A stretch of DNA of 64,000 nucleotides, taken from positions 248,001 through 312,000 of the forward strand of contig VTFK01000141.1 of assembly GCA_009617715.1 (NCBI GenBank), written 5' to 3'. Below are positions 37,141-51,012 of this stretch, piece after piece (within the stretch, counting starts at the first letter, position 1; every line of letters begins with the position of its first letter). This DNA is from Plectrocnemia conspersa. Lineage: Eukaryota; Arthropoda; Insecta; Trichoptera; Polycentropodidae. Below the pieces are notes generated by a model. The model had not been told where the DNA came from. It saw nothing but the letters and a program-made list of their open reading frames with translations, and searched no databases. The position numbers and the translations under genes are program-made.

Positions 37141-37327
37141 TATAAAATATCTTTTACCTCGCTCGTATGGACTTGCGTTGCATTGTCAAATCTGTTTTAT
37201 TTTCTATGCGGGTAAATAACTTTTATTTGTGCAAAATACAACGCACGAATGTGGATTGAAAAGAAAATGGTAAAAATAAATTATTTGATATTTGTTAATA
37301 AAAAACATTTAAATTGGGACATTTTTC

Positions 37328-37398
37328 GCCATGCTCGATAGTTCGGCATATTTGGTTCAAACGTTTGTTATGAATAGAACTGTCAACTCGACGTTACA
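37328..37398 (+). promoter_or_regulatory. conserved block upstream of zinc-finger gene A
   Basis: This ~70-bp block (CCATGCTCGATAGTTCGGCA, TATTTGGTTCAAACG, TTGTTATGAA, CTGTCAACTCGACGTTACA) recurs just before the first exon of all four zinc-finger genes, at 40579-40656, 44327-44406 and 47115-47193. It includes an upstream ATG in every copy. It is likely core promoter plus 5' UTR retained after duplication. Confidence 0.6.
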
Positions 37399-39061
37399 AT
37401 GGCGACTATCAAAACCGGTACATATACATTTTTTTTTGATTTTGATCATAATGGTTGTTTAAAGTTTTGTTTTTTTGATTCAGCTAATATTACTTTCTTG
37501 TGAAATAATTTGTGTTCAATTTGATACGAAACATTTTAAGTTAATTATATATCTTGTTGCAGAAATTGACATCGAAAACGACAAAGAAACAACTTATTCC
37601 GTTAACATGGTTCAATGTAAAGTTGAGGTAATGAAACATAATATGCATCACTTGATAATGTACATATGTGGCTTAAATATTGTTTTTTTTTCTAGTATTT
37701 AAATGTAAAACGCGAATACGAAAGTATCGATGATACACACAAAGGCAGCGTAGATGACATGTTCGAAATAGGTTAGATATATTCGATAATTCTGCTGTTA
37801 CATTTAAACATTTCAATTGTATGGTTTCAGAAACACATGATGTCAAAGATATACTTAATGCGAATATTATCAGTGTGGACGTTTCATCTGACAAAATTTA
37901 TAAAGCCACCAAAGTAATAGTCGAATAGATTTCGATTGCTATGTATTTTGATATTTAAAACTTATCTAACAAATAAAATTTTAATTTTAGAAACATGACA
38001 GAGAAACATCTACCGGAGTTCAAAGTATTCCTGATGGTTTTTATAAATTTGAGTGTAGTAAATGTGGAGAAGGCTTCCAAACAAAATCTATTTTTTCGCA
38101 ACATATGTTGACCCATAACAATTTTCGGGATTTTGAATGTGATAAATGTGGAAAAGCTTTCAAATATAAAAGTAGACTTTCAGAGCATATGAAAATTCAT
38201 AGCAATGTTCGTGACTTTAAATGTGATAAATGTGGAAAAAAATTCAAATACAGAATCTCACTTTCACAACATATGCAGACTCATAGCGATGTTCGCGGCT
38301 TTGAATGTGAAAAATGTGGAAAAACATTCAAAAGTAAATACAGTCTTTCTAATCATATGCATACTCATAACAATGTCCGTGATTTTGAATGTGAAAAATG
38401 TGGTAAAGCATTTAAAACAAAATCCAATATTATAGGGCATATGAAAATTCATAGCGAAGTAGTTAACTTTGAATGTGAAAAATGTGGAAAAATATTCAAA
38501 ACTAAAGCTTTACTTTCAATACATAATAAAACTCATAGCGACGTTCGTAATTTTGAATGTGATAAATGTGGAAAAGTATTTAAAACAAAATCCAATCTTT
38601 TATGGCATATGAATACTCATAGTGACGTTTGTGACTTTGAATGTGGAAAATGTGGTAAAACATTCATAACTCAATCAAATCTTTCATACCATATGTTAAT
38701 TCATAATGACGTTTGTGACTATGAATGTGGAAAATGTGGTAAAGCATTTATAACTAAATCCAATCTTGCATATCATATGGTAATTCATAGAGATGTTCGG
38801 GACTTTGAATGTAAAATATGTGGTAAAGCATTCAAAACAAAATCCAATATAACAGGGCATATGAAAACTCATAGTGATGTTTGTGATTATAAGTGTGAAA
38901 TATGTGGAAAAGCATTTAAAACTAACTCCATTCTTTCAAAACACATTCAAATTCATAGCGATGTTCGTGACTTTGAATGTGAAATATGTGGAAAAGCATT
39001 TAAAACCAAACCCTATCTTTCACGACACATCAAAACACATCTTAATGCTTGTAGATATTAA
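37399..39061 (+). CDS. C2H2 zinc-finger protein A of the tandem cluster (12 fingers)
   Basis: Five exons: 37399-37417, 37563-37627, 37696-37771, 37831-37913 and 37991-39061, 437 residues, all phases in agreement. The first four exons encode an acidic N-terminus ([48 protein letters not shown]) that is not a ZAD, KRAB or BTB domain. The last exon encodes 12 fingers of the form [23 protein letters not shown]. The five-residue linkers are SDVRD/NNVRD, replacing the usual TGEKP at the same length. It is presumably a nuclear DNA-binding regulator. Fingers 2-5 are almost identical at DNA level to those of gene C, so the two are close paralogues or have exchanged sequence. A possible sumoylation site, VKRE, lies in exon 3. 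Confidence 0.9.
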
Positions 39062-39350
39062 AATGATAATAATTATGACTCCTACCTTTTATGAATAATA
39101 TAAATATTCAGATAAAAGTTCTCATCTTCGATTGTATTATGTGCACTCTATGATGTATACCGAAAAGAGTGAGTTTTTGAGTACCGAATCTCTGTTCCTT
39201 TATTTAGTGAAAAAAATAGCTTTATGAAAAATTATGATTTTTTAATTTTTCAATTATCAATCATTTTTTTTTAATGTGTATATATTACACAGCACAGTAA
39301 CGCGTAAATTTATTTGACTCATAAGATAATGGTTAACTGTAACATATATT

Positions 39351-39859
39351 AAGATCACCAGATTTTAAAAATATAAAACCGGACCTTTTGAAAATATCAT
39401 AAGAGAACAATAAAATAAAAAGGTCATTTATGTATTTTTATTATGACCAAAAACACTGGCGTGGCAGACACATTCTCTTGGCGAATATTGGCGGGTTTGC
39501 AACGCCGGCGCGACCTAGTGCACCGTCCACTTATTATTATATAAACAACATGTAAACGTAAATATATTTCAATTAAATACTATTGCGGCGGCTCAATCTG
39601 TGTCTAATTACCACCCGTCACCATCCGTAGTTAAATCATTATCGGCGTGGGAGCTAAAAAACTGTTATTTCAGAAATTTTTGTTCCAAGGTCATTTGAGG
39701 AGAAATTGCTACATGAGCTCAAAAAAGTACCTATTTGGAAATTTTTGTTCAATGAGGAGAAAGAAAGACAAAAAGATGACAAATAAGGGCAAAAGAGGAG
39801 AAAGGAGGACAAAAAATTTGAGGGGGGACAATACTCAATGAATACGTCTGATCACCTTA
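39351..39859. mobile_element. R3 element with R2 inserted
   Basis: The ends AAGATCACCAG and CTGATCACCTT are inverted. The right part repeats GTGGGAGCTAAAAAACTG and AGGAGGACAAAAAATTTG, as in the 8.9 kb copy. R2 (39440-39632) lies inside, suggesting nested insertion. Confidence 0.5.
39440..39632 (+). repeat. dispersed repeat R2 (LTR-like)
   Basis: The copy has ACACTGGCGTGGCAG, AACATGTAAACG, GGCTCAATCTGTGTCTAATT and ACCACCCGTCACCATCC, matching the copies at 14.5 and 50.2 kb. The internal GC-rich block is diverged. Confidence 0.55.
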
Positions 39860-40079
39860 CATATATACAATTTATTTTACTTGTGAATAATAACGCTGAT
39901 ACTATGACGATTAAACAATAATAATTTCTCCGCCAATTAGGAGTCGTTAATATAAGATACGGATAGTAATTAATCACCTCGATAATCATCCATAAAATTT
40001 GAGGTGATCGATTGAAATTATAACTAATAATAGTAATTTAATCCGTTCTCCCAGTCAAAATAGAAAATAAAAGAATCGT

Positions 40080-40155
40080 GGGGAAATCTGAGATTCGAAT
40101 CCCCGACATTACATTATGAAATCATACACTCGAACTACTGATCTATCGATTGTTA
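40080..40155 (-). repeat. tRNA-like relic or SINE head
   Basis: On the minus strand TAGATCAGTAGTTCGAGTG resembles a D-arm/box A, and GGGGATTCGAATC resembles box B about 35 bases later. Stems are imperfect, so a functional tRNA is not supported. Confidence 0.35.
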
Positions 40156-40578
40156 TTGGCTAATTGACCAAATCATGTCGCAAGCTATACGGCATGTTGT
40201 ATGAATATGTATATTATAAATAATACAAATATGTATTGTATATTTAGCCAAATAGTACCAAGTGAGAAAAAAAATACATTGAAAATGTTTCGAATAGCTT
40301 TACTTATATTCGGCGTGGTATTTATTTATTTCTTGTTAATAACACTCAAAAAATTATAATAAAATTCTAGCAAATTAAAACACCAATAAATTTAATTATT
40401 AAAACAAATCAAATTAAGCTGTAAATGTGATGTAATACATATTTTTAACTCTTACTATTTTTTTAGTCATTAAAACACAATATCTTATTATTGAAAAATT
40501 TACCAAGGAAGAAGAAAATCGATTAAATAACAAAAAAAATATTATTTATTTGATATAATGGATCGTTTTCTAATTTAT

Positions 40579-40656
40579 CCGATATGCTCGATAATTCGTA
40601 GTCTTTGGACTAAACTTATATTATAATCGGAACTGTCAACTTGACGCTGATCTACA
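40579..40656 (+). promoter_or_regulatory. conserved block upstream of zinc-finger gene B
   Basis: The block has GATATGCTCGATAATTCG, TTTGGACTAAAC and AACTGTCAACTTGACG, as in the other three copies, with the upstream ATG followed after five codons by TAG. Confidence 0.55.
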
Positions 40657-42631
40657 ATGGCGTTTGTCAAAATCGGTATTATGTTATGTTTTCTGATTCT
40701 GGTAATATTTTACAATAAAAATGAAGAAAGTAACCTTAAGGGTTTGCTTTTAAGCAAATATTACTTATTCAAAATGATTTTTGTTCAGTAGGAAACGAAA
40801 CATTTTACATCTTACTGAATTCTATTATTTAATAAAATATTTATTTTTGTAGAGGCTGACATCGAAAAAGAATTAGAAACGGTTGAATTATTTGACACGG
40901 TACGATGTAAAGTTGAGGTAATGAAACATAATATGCCACACTAATGCATGTGATCTAAAATATTTATTTTTTATAGTTCTTAAATGTAGAGCCCAAATAC
41001 GACAGCAGCGAACATACAGTCATAGAAGATATGGACGACATGTTCGAAATAGGTTAGATATACTTAATAATGTAAGCTGTCACATTTGAATATGTATCAA
41101 TTATTGCCTATTTTATGTATGGTTTCAGAAATGCACGATGTTAAAGATATACTTAAAATGAATACTATCAATGTGGACGTAATACCCACCAAAGTAATAT
41201 TTAAATAAGTATTTCCATATTTAAACAATCATTCTAACAAATACATTTTACATTTTAGAATACTATAGGTGTGGAAGTTTTATCTAACCAAATTTACAAC
41301 GATAACAAAGTAATAATCGAATAAATATTAATTTTCATGTATTTTGATATTTACAACTCATCTGATGAATACAATCTCATTTTTAGAAACCTGGAGTAGA
41401 AACATCTTTCAGAGTTCAACGTATGCATGAGGATTATTACAAATATGAGTGCCGTGAGTGTGGAAAAGCTTTCAGATATAGAAGCAAATTTACAGAACAT
41501 ATGAAAATTCATAGCGACGTTCGTGACTTTGATTGTGATAAATGTGGAAAAGCATTCAAATTTAAAATCACACTTTCAAAACATATGCAGACTCATAGCA
41601 ATGTTCGTGGCTATCAATGTGAAAAATGTGGAAAAAAATTCAAAAGTAAATCCAATCTTTCTATACATAAGAAATTTACTCATGAAAATATTTGTGACTT
41701 AGTTGTCTTTGAATGTGATAAATGTAGAAAAACATTCAAACGTAAATCCTTTCTTTTATTACATATTCAATATCATAGCGATGTTCGTAACTTTGAATGT
41801 GATAAATGTGGAAAAACATTCAAAACAAAATCCAATGTAACAAGTCATATGCTTACTCATAACAATGTTTATAACTTTAAATGTAAAACTTGTGGAAAAG
41901 CGTTTAAAACTAACTCTTCTCTTTCAACTCATATTCAAATCCATAGTAACGTTCGTGACTTTGAATGCGATATATGTGGAAAACAATTTAAAAATAAAAA
42001 TAGAATTTCTATACATATGAAAATTCATAAAAAGGTTCGTGATTTTGAATGCGAAAAATGTGGTAAAGCATTCAAAACAAAATCCAATCTTAAAGAGCAT
42101 ATGCAAATTCATAAAGAAATATTTGGATTTAAATGTGAAAAATGTAGCAAAACATTCAAAACTAAAACCTTACTTTCGGGACATATTAATGTAACTCACA
42201 GCAATGTTCGTAATTTTGAATGTGATAAATGTGGAAAAGCATTCAAATCGAAATCAAATATACTTGGACATTTGAAGAGTCATAGCAATATTTGTAACTT
42301 TGAATGTGAAAAATGCGGAAAAGCATTTAAAACTAGCTCCAATCTTACAAAACACTTTCAAATTCATAGTGACGTTCGTAATTTTGAATGTGAACAGTGT
42401 GGAAAAGCATTCAAAAGTAAATACGATATTTCTACACATATGCGTACTCATAATAATGTTCGTGACTTTAAATGTGAAATATGCGGAAAAGCATTTAAAA
42501 TTAAAAGAGCTCTTTTAGAGCATGCTAAAACTCATAGTGATGTACGTAAATATAATTGTGTAGAATGTCCAAAAGCATTCAAATATAAATCTGTACTTTC
42601 AATGCATATGTTAACTCATAGATATATTTAG
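40657..42631 (+). CDS. C2H2 zinc-finger protein B of the tandem cluster (14 fingers)
   Basis: Six exons: 40657-40675, 40853-40917, 40977-41052, 41129-41193, 41259-41309 and 41387-42631, 506 residues. Exons 1-3 match genes A, C and D in length (19, 65 and 76 nt). Exon 4 is shortened ([21 protein letters not shown]), and an extra 51-nt exon (NTIGVEVLSNQIYNDNK) repeats its second half, so this region was partly duplicated. The large exon encodes 14 fingers with SDVRD-like linkers; two have one extra residue in the His spacing (HKKFTH, HINVTH). In exon 3 the VKxE site of the other genes is replaced by VEPK. It is probably a nuclear DNA-binding protein; targets are unknown. Confidence 0.9.
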
Positions 42632-44326
42632 TGACTCAAGACTTTGAATCTGAAATATGAAAATATTAAAATAAAAAATATTTAGACGAATATTTTGTAC
42701 TTTCATATAACCACAAAGAATATTAATTTGGTTTTTGTAGTGATTGGTTTTAGTTCGGGGAGCATTACTTATACCCGTTGACTAAGAATATTGGATAATA
42801 AGGTTAGTAAAGTTACCTCCCGTCCGTGATATCAATATAGTTGGCTATGTAGAAAGTCAGCGGGACCAGATTTTATGAGCTCATTAGGGACTCTATTTCA
42901 GCCTTTTCCAGGATTTTTTTTCTTCAATTCGTCTACAAACTATAAATTATCTGTGGTATATGAGGAAATTTCTCCTATAACACGATTTTCTCACAATTTT
43001 ATGCAATGCATAAGTTATTAAGAGTTATAAGTGAATCTACTGTGTATACAATTGTATGTAATTTTTAAGTGTATATAGTAAACAAGCAATTAAATATTCA
43101 TCTAAGTTTCAAAACATGTACCTGAATTAAAATTATCGAATTTTCAAAATTCCATCAAAATATTATCGAATTTTCAAAATTCCATCCAAGTTTCAAAATT
43201 ATCGAATTATTTGAATAATACATATAAATATTACAGAGCCAGTACACATTTCCAATTTATATGTTTTAATTCTGTACGTGTGGGCATTTTAATTATTAAA
43301 TACTTTTTACTTCATGTTTTTTTTATTATTAACTATGAATTCCTCAGTACAACACAAGTAAACATATAAAAAGTGCTCGCAAATAATTTTTACAAACATT
43401 TTCTCTATAAACAGTAGCTATGCCATAATAATAAACTAAGGTAATAACTTAGATTGGGATAAATAATGTAATATAACTAGGTAGTAGTCCTTCTGTTTTT
43501 TAAACTATTATGTATTTAAAATTATGATTAATAAAGAGATGGTAATTTTTATTTATTTTTATTTATTTAAATATGTTTACATGTGCAAGACAGAAAAAAA
43601 ATTAGACGACATCTACTTGATTGCCTAGGTGTATATCAATCACTTAAAAATGTTCCTGATGATCTCGATACTTATTTGTGAGCCCCTCTAGTTTTTATTG
43701 GAGTATGTCAATATGTTTTTAATTTGGTTCATACATATGCTCAAATACATCAGTCATGTTCCCAATTTTGATCGACCTGATGTAATCTTCGGGAGTTCGG
43801 GCATGCTTTGATTGAAGCTCAAATAATCTAGCCAAAATTTTGCCTTGGGAGAGCCAACGTATTTGAGTATAAATAATAAGTTTCGTTTTCTTATTCTATT
43901 TCTTCGCAGAATATTTTTTTAAAAGTTGCGAATAAAATAAATATCACAACATTAAACATTAACTCTTCATCCTAAAGAAAAGTAAAGATATTAAAAATGT
44001 TTCATAATACATTTTCAATATTATAATAAAATAAGAAAACGTTTTAATGTTGAAATTTATATTGCTTTGGAAAAATATATACTTAATATTTGTGATAGTC
44101 TTTGTTAGAAAAATAAAAAATACATTGTATCATTATTACCCTTTCATTATATCCTAAAATAATTGACGTGTGAGTAACTTGTATGAAAAAAAAAAGCTGG
44201 TTAATATCATTAAACGATCAGAAAAAAAAATTGGTTGTTATAATTTTAAGTATAAATTATTTGAATTTAATTAAAAACTTTTATTATTAATCGATATGAA
44301 TCTCAAGTGTTTTTAATTTTTCGATT
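42632..44326. other. spacer between zinc-finger genes B and C
   Basis: Just past the gene B stop, GACTCAAGACTTTGAATCTG looks like the decayed start of a further finger. At 43130-43205 a short repeat, ATTATCGAATTTTCAAAATT, occurs two to three times. No gene was seen. Confidence 0.5.
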
Positions 44327-44406
44327 TCCGTCATGTTTGACAATTCGTCGTATTTGGACCAAACGTTTGTTATGAAAATAACTGTCAACTCGCTTTCGAA
44401 GCAAAA
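44327..44406 (+). promoter_or_regulatory. conserved block upstream of zinc-finger gene C
   Basis: The block has GTCATGTTTGACAATTCGTC, GTATTTGGACCAAACG and AACTGTCAACTCG. Its upstream ATG opens a frame whose TGA overlaps the gene's own ATG (ATGA), which could affect translation. Confidence 0.55.
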
Positions 44407-45835
44407 ATGACGTCTATTAAAAACGGTATTATTTTGTTTTTATTATTTAAAATTAAAATTAATAAAAAGTTTTAACGTTTAGCGTTTCAGCTAATTAATG
44501 TTAATATAACTTATCCGTAAAATTTATTTATGCTCAGTTGGAAACGTAACATCATACATATTTATAATTCAGAGTTAATTATGTATTCATCTTTGCAGTT
44601 TCTACTACAGAAAACAACAAAAATACTTTTGCTTCCGTTGACATGATTCAATGTAAAGTTGAGGTAATAAAACGTAATATGCAACACTTGTTAATGCATG
44701 TGTTTTAAATACTGTTTTTTCTAGTATTTATATGTAAAAGGCGAATACGATAGCAACGATGATATATACAAAGACGACGTAGATGACATGTTTGAAATAG
44801 GTTAGATATACTTGATAATAATGCTGTTACATTTAAACATATTTCAATTATTATATGTTTTCAGAAACACATGATGTCAAAGATATACTTAAGGCGAATA
44901 TTATCAGTGTTGATGTTTTATCTCACCGAATTTACGAAGCCAACATAGTAATAGTCATAGATTTCGGTTCCTATGTATTTTAATATTTAAAACTTATCTA
45001 ACAAATAAAATTTAAATTTTAGAAACCTGAAAGAGAAACATCTAACGGAGTTCAAAGTATTCCTGATGATTTTTATAAATTTGAGTGTAGTAAATGCGGA
45101 AAAGTCTTTAAAATAAAATCAATATTATCACGACATATGCTAACCCACAATAAAGTTCGGGACTTGAATGAATGTAATAAATGTGGAAAAGCTTTTAAAT
45201 TTAAAAGTAGACTTTCAGAGCATATGAAAGTTCATAGCGATGTTCGTGACTTTAAATGTGATAAATGTAGAAAAGAATTCAAACACAGAATCTCTCTTTC
45301 ACAACATATGCAGACTCATAGTGATGTTCGTGGCTTTGAATGTGATAAATGTGGAAAAGATTTTAAATTTAAAAGTAGACTTTCAGAGCATACGAAATTT
45401 CATAGCGATGTTCGTGACTTTGAATGTGATAAATGTAAAAAAGAATTCAAAAACAGCTTCTTGCTTTCACAACATATGCAGACTCATAGTGATGTTCGTG
45501 GCTTTGAATGTGAAAAATGTGGAAAAACATTCAAAAGTAAATACAGTCTTTCTAATCATATGCATACTCATAACAATGTCCGTGACTTTGAATGTAAAAA
45601 ATGTGGTAAAGCATTTAAAACAAAATCCAATATTATAGGTCATATGAAAATTCATAGTGAAGTAGTTAACTTTGAATGTGAAAAATGTGGAAAAGTATTT
45701 AAAACTAGAAAATACATTTCACAACATATGAGAATTCATAACGAGGGTCATGATTTTGAATGTGATAAATGTGGAAAAGCTTTCAAAATTAAACCCACAC
45801 TTTTAGCGCATATCAGAACTCAGCGATGCTCGTAA
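44407..45835 (+). CDS. C2H2 zinc-finger protein C of the tandem cluster (8 full fingers plus a truncated ninth)
   Basis: Five exons: 44407-44425, 44599-44663, 44725-44800, 44865-44947 and 45023-45835, 351 residues. The N-terminus matches gene A closely ([25 protein letters not shown]). Fingers 2-3 (SRLSEH, ISLSQH) are repeated as fingers 4-5, an internal two-finger duplication not present in gene A. The last finger ends in HIRTQRCS: compared with its paralogues, two bases are missing from the usual CATAGCGATG linker sequence, which changes the final His and brings a stop. After the stop, in the other frame, a linker and degraded finger can still be read up to the (TA)n tract. It may therefore be a recently shortened protein. 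Confidence 0.88.
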
Positions 45836-45890
45836 CTTTAAACGTAAAGAAATGTGTAAAAGCATTAAAATATTGGTGTTTTGAAACAGA

Positions 45891-47114
<1,224 letters not shown>

Positions 47115-47193
47115 TCCGCCATGCTTGATAATTCGTCGTATTTGGACTGAATGTTTGTTATGAAAAGATCTGTCATTTAGGCGACCAGTTACA
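47115..47193 (+). promoter_or_regulatory. conserved block upstream of zinc-finger gene D
   Basis: The block has GCCATGCTTGATAATTCGTC, GTATTTGGACTGAATG and TTGTTATGAAAAG. The upstream ATG frame closes after nine codons (TGA). Confidence 0.55.
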
Positions 47194-49107
47194 ATGACGT
47201 CTATCAAAATCGGTATTATTTTCTGTATATGCTCAAAATATAATTATTTAAATCTGTGATTTCCAAACTTTTTTCGACTCTCGGCACCCTTGCTAAATCC
47301 GTGTTTTCCCAAGGTGCTATATGGCAATTTTTAACGAGTAACTTTGCGAAATAGCAAAGTTACTCATTAAAAATTGGGCGCCGTGGCGTACACTTTGGGA
47401 ACATCTAGCTTTAAGGGTTTGTTTTTTAATTTATATTATTTCTCCATCAAAATTATATTTGTTTTTTTTTTTTTGGAAACAAAACATTAAATAACATTTA
47501 ACTATTTATTAAGATATTCACCTTTGCAGAATCTGACATCGAAAATGACATAAAAACAGTTGTACTAGTCAACACGATTCAATGTAAAGCCGAGGTAATG
47601 AAACGTAACATGCAACACTTGTTAATGTATGTGATTTAAAATACTATTTTCTTTTAAAGTTCTTAAATGTAAAATGCGAATATGACAGCAGCGAATATAC
47701 ATCCATAGACGACGTAGATGACAGGCTCGAAATAGGTTAGACATATTTAATAATGTATACTGTTATATTTGAATATATTTCAATTATTGATTATGATACG
47801 GTTTCAGAAACGCACGATGTGAAAGACATACTTAAGATGAATACTATCGATGTAGACGTTTTATCCCACCAAATTTACATCTCCAAAGTAATAATCAAAT
47901 AGTTTTTGATTTCGACATATTTCTATATTTACAAGTCATCTGATGATTAAAATTTAATTTTTAGAAACCTGAAACAGAAAAATCTACTAGAGTTAAACTT
48001 ATGAATACTGATTATAATAAATTTGAATGTAGCTTGTGTGGGAAACTATTCAAAGTAAAACACTATCTTTCACAGCATATGCAAACTCATAGCGATGTTC
48101 GTGATTTTGAATGTGATAATTGTGGAAAAGCATTCAAAACCAAAAGGGATCTCTCAAGACATATTGAATCTCATAGAGATGTTCGTGACTTTGAATGTGA
48201 AAAATGTGGAAAGGTATTCTTAACTAAAAGGTATCTTTCACAACATATGAAAACTCATAATGTTCGTGACTTTGAATGTGAAAAATGTGGGAAAACATTT
48301 AAATATAAACACATTCTTGTAAGACATAATCAATTTCATAAAGATACTCATACCTTTGACTGCGAAACATGTGGAAAAGTATTCAAAACTAAAAGATATC
48401 TTTCACAACATATGCAAACTCATAGTGAGGTTCGTGACTTTGAATGTGAAAAATGTGGAAAAGCATTCAAAGCCAAAGGTGATCTTTCAAGACATACCGA
48501 ATCTCATAGTGACGTTCTTGACTTTGCATGTGAAAACTGTGGAAAAGTATTTACAACTAAAAGATATCTTTCGCAACATATGAAAACTCATAATAATGTT
48601 CGTGACTTTGAGTGTGAAAAATGTGGAAAAACATTTAAATATAAACACATTCTTGTGAGACATAAACAATTTCATAGTGACGCACATGTGTTTGAATGTA
48701 AAAAAAGTAGAAAAGCATTCAAAATCAAAAGAGTATTTTCAACACATACAAAATTGCATAGCGATATTTGTGATTTTAACTGTGATAAATGTGGAAAGGT
48801 ATTCAAAACTAACAGATATCTTTTACAACATATGCAAACTCATAGCGATGTTCGTGACTTTGAATGTGAAACATGTGGAAAAGCATTCAAAGCCAAAAGA
48901 GATCTTTCAAGACATACTGAATCTCATAGCGAAGTTCGTGATTTTGAATGTAAAATATGTGGAAAAGTATTCAAAACTAGAAGATATCTTTTACAGCATA
49001 CAATGAATACTCATAACAATGTTCATAATTTTGAATGTGAAAAATGTGGAAAGGCATTCAAATATAAACACATTCTTATAAGACATATCCAAATTCATAA
49101 TTGCTGA
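47194..49107 (+). CDS. C2H2 zinc-finger protein D of the tandem cluster (13 fingers in a 4-finger super-repeat)
   Basis: Five exons: 47194-47212, 47530-47594, 47660-47735, 47808-47887 and 47965-49107, 460 residues. The N-terminus is of the cluster type ([43 protein letters not shown]). The fingers fall into a repeating order by helix type: YLSQH, DLSRH, YLSQH, ILVRH for fingers 1-4, again for 5-8 and again for 10-13. Finger 9 is odd (FECKKSRKAFKIKRVFSTH): its second zinc-binding Cys is Ser, so it probably does not bind zinc. Linkers are SDVRD/SEVRD-like. The array grew by duplicating blocks of four fingers. Confidence 0.9.
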
Positions 49108-50900
49108 TGACTTGACTTTCATCAAAGGGGCGGCTCTTCGTCGACATGGCTAGCTTATCGCATTACAAACATGCCGAAAGCACCTCAGAGGAAATAATGG
49201 GTTGAAATCATAAAAATATAACATTGGAGAACCATAAACATGTGCAATATTGATATCATTTAAATATGTGCAATATCGATAATCATTATTTTAACGTGCT
49301 TTCAAAATTTATTAATAGTTTACAGCTATAGATGCTATTGTTTGTATGAATAAGTCAGTTTTCAAACGATGCATTGTCTATCTTTTTAATGTTTGAAACA
49401 TATTTTTTATGTTATATTTTTACAAATAAAGTACCAAACCAGATGATATATTTTATGTTATTATTTGTAAATAAGTACATTTACTACATCAACACTAACA
49501 AATGTGTGGTGACGGATTAGCAATTAGACACAGGCTAGCTTATGCAGATGATTTATTTTGTAGTTGAAGTTTGTGTTACGTATTATAGTTAATAAGTCTT
49601 TCCATTACTGCTCCACATTGGTGCTGCCAGTCTAGCTCCATTTTTGCCAATTGAATCGGCCTCCACAACATAATTAATTGTTTAAACTTAATATGCAATA
49701 AGATAATTTTATATTAAAGACTTATGAAAAAAATATCATACATATTAATTAAAGATTCAGAAACGACATGATATTCCAGTAGTTGTATTATTTGAGATGC
49801 TAGAAGATAATTAAATTTGAATTTTACTAAAATTAAATTAGCAGATGAAGGGTTGAACATTTTATTATTTGGCCCTGTTATTATTTTGATTACTCATTTA
49901 CGATAATTTAGTAACACAAATACAGCGTTTTAGATAGCGATTTTAAACAGAACTATTGGCTCGGGAGCTAAAAACAATTTTCCGTAATGGAAATGTTTGT
50001 TCAAAAATTCAGAATTTTTGTCTAAGGGAGGTGAAATTACTGCGGGAATAAAAAAGGTCATTTTGTATTTTTTATTTAAGGTCAACTTACTAAATATATA
50101 CCGGTTACATGACAGTTGAACATTTGACAACTGAACATAGAGACAATCGCACACAGTGACAATGAACAAATGGGACTATTAAACGCAAAAAAAAGTTTGA
50201 AATGGTATTGTTGGGGCTTATTTTTATATAGATTTTTATTATGATCAAAAATTGGCTGCACTCTGGTAACACTGGCGTGACGGTTTTTTCTCTCTCGGCT
50301 AGCAATCTCCGGCGCATTCGGACGCGTGCCATCGCGCGCTCGCGTCCCGTTTATTTACTAACATGTAACAACTTCATATCGCAATAAATTACTACTGTAG
50401 CGGATCAATCTGTGTCTAATTGCCACCCGTCACCATCCCGTCACCAAATTATAAATAAAATAAATTGTAAAGTATTCATTTGGATCATTAAACCATCACG
50501 AAGTCCTCATAACTTAAGGGTTTTTTTTTATTATTATATAATGATCAATTGATAAACATAGATTAGCTATAGATATGCAGCCATAACGTCCTAAAATTTG
50601 GTCATAACAAATTATTGATAAACCAATACTTTATATAAGTAATAAGAACAACCTAAACAGAATAATAATTTATAAAAAAACAGTGTATATATTTTAAGTT
50701 ATATCTGCAATAATTAAAAAATAAATGTAAATCAAAGAAATTTTTGATATGTGGTCAAATAAATTACGATAATTTTAGAATTGTCAATGCCGAAAAAGGG
50801 TATATTTTTTCTTTAGAAATATTTCCATAAAAGGATAATAGAATATTTGGCAAAAAAATAATTTGTGCAATGGCAACACTAACCGAGTTGGCAATTGCTT
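49108..50900. other. intergenic between the zinc-finger cluster and Phe-tRNA synthetase
   Basis: It contains an R2 tail fragment in reverse at 49503-49545 (GGTGACGGATTAGCAATTAG), an R3-related patch at 49955-50080 (CGGGAGCTAAAAACAATTTT) and a full R2 copy at 50230-50447. No gene was seen. Confidence 0.55.
50230..50447 (+). repeat. dispersed repeat R2 (LTR-like), best copy
   Basis: It has GGCTGCACTCTGGTAACACT, GCGTGACGGTTTTTTCTCTC, TCGGCTAGCAATCTCCGGCG, CATTCGGACGCGTGCC, ACTAACATGTAACAACTTCA and CACCCGTCACCATCCC. The 14.5 kb copy matches almost throughout but lacks the CGCGCGCTCGCG block. Confidence 0.6.
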
Positions 50901-51012
50901 GACGTTTACAAGTGTGTCCTGTGGCCTTGCATATAAAGATAGGTTATAAAAAAATCTACGATCTGTTGCGCGTTTTATGAATGAATCATTGTTTAATATC
51001 CAATTTTAAGCT

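Larger units (their letters stand above)
39062..40578. other. spacer between zinc-finger genes A and B
   Basis: It contains R3 (39351-39859) interrupted by R2 (39440-39632) and a tRNA-like relic at 40080-40155. Otherwise it is AT-rich with no gene. Confidence 0.55.
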
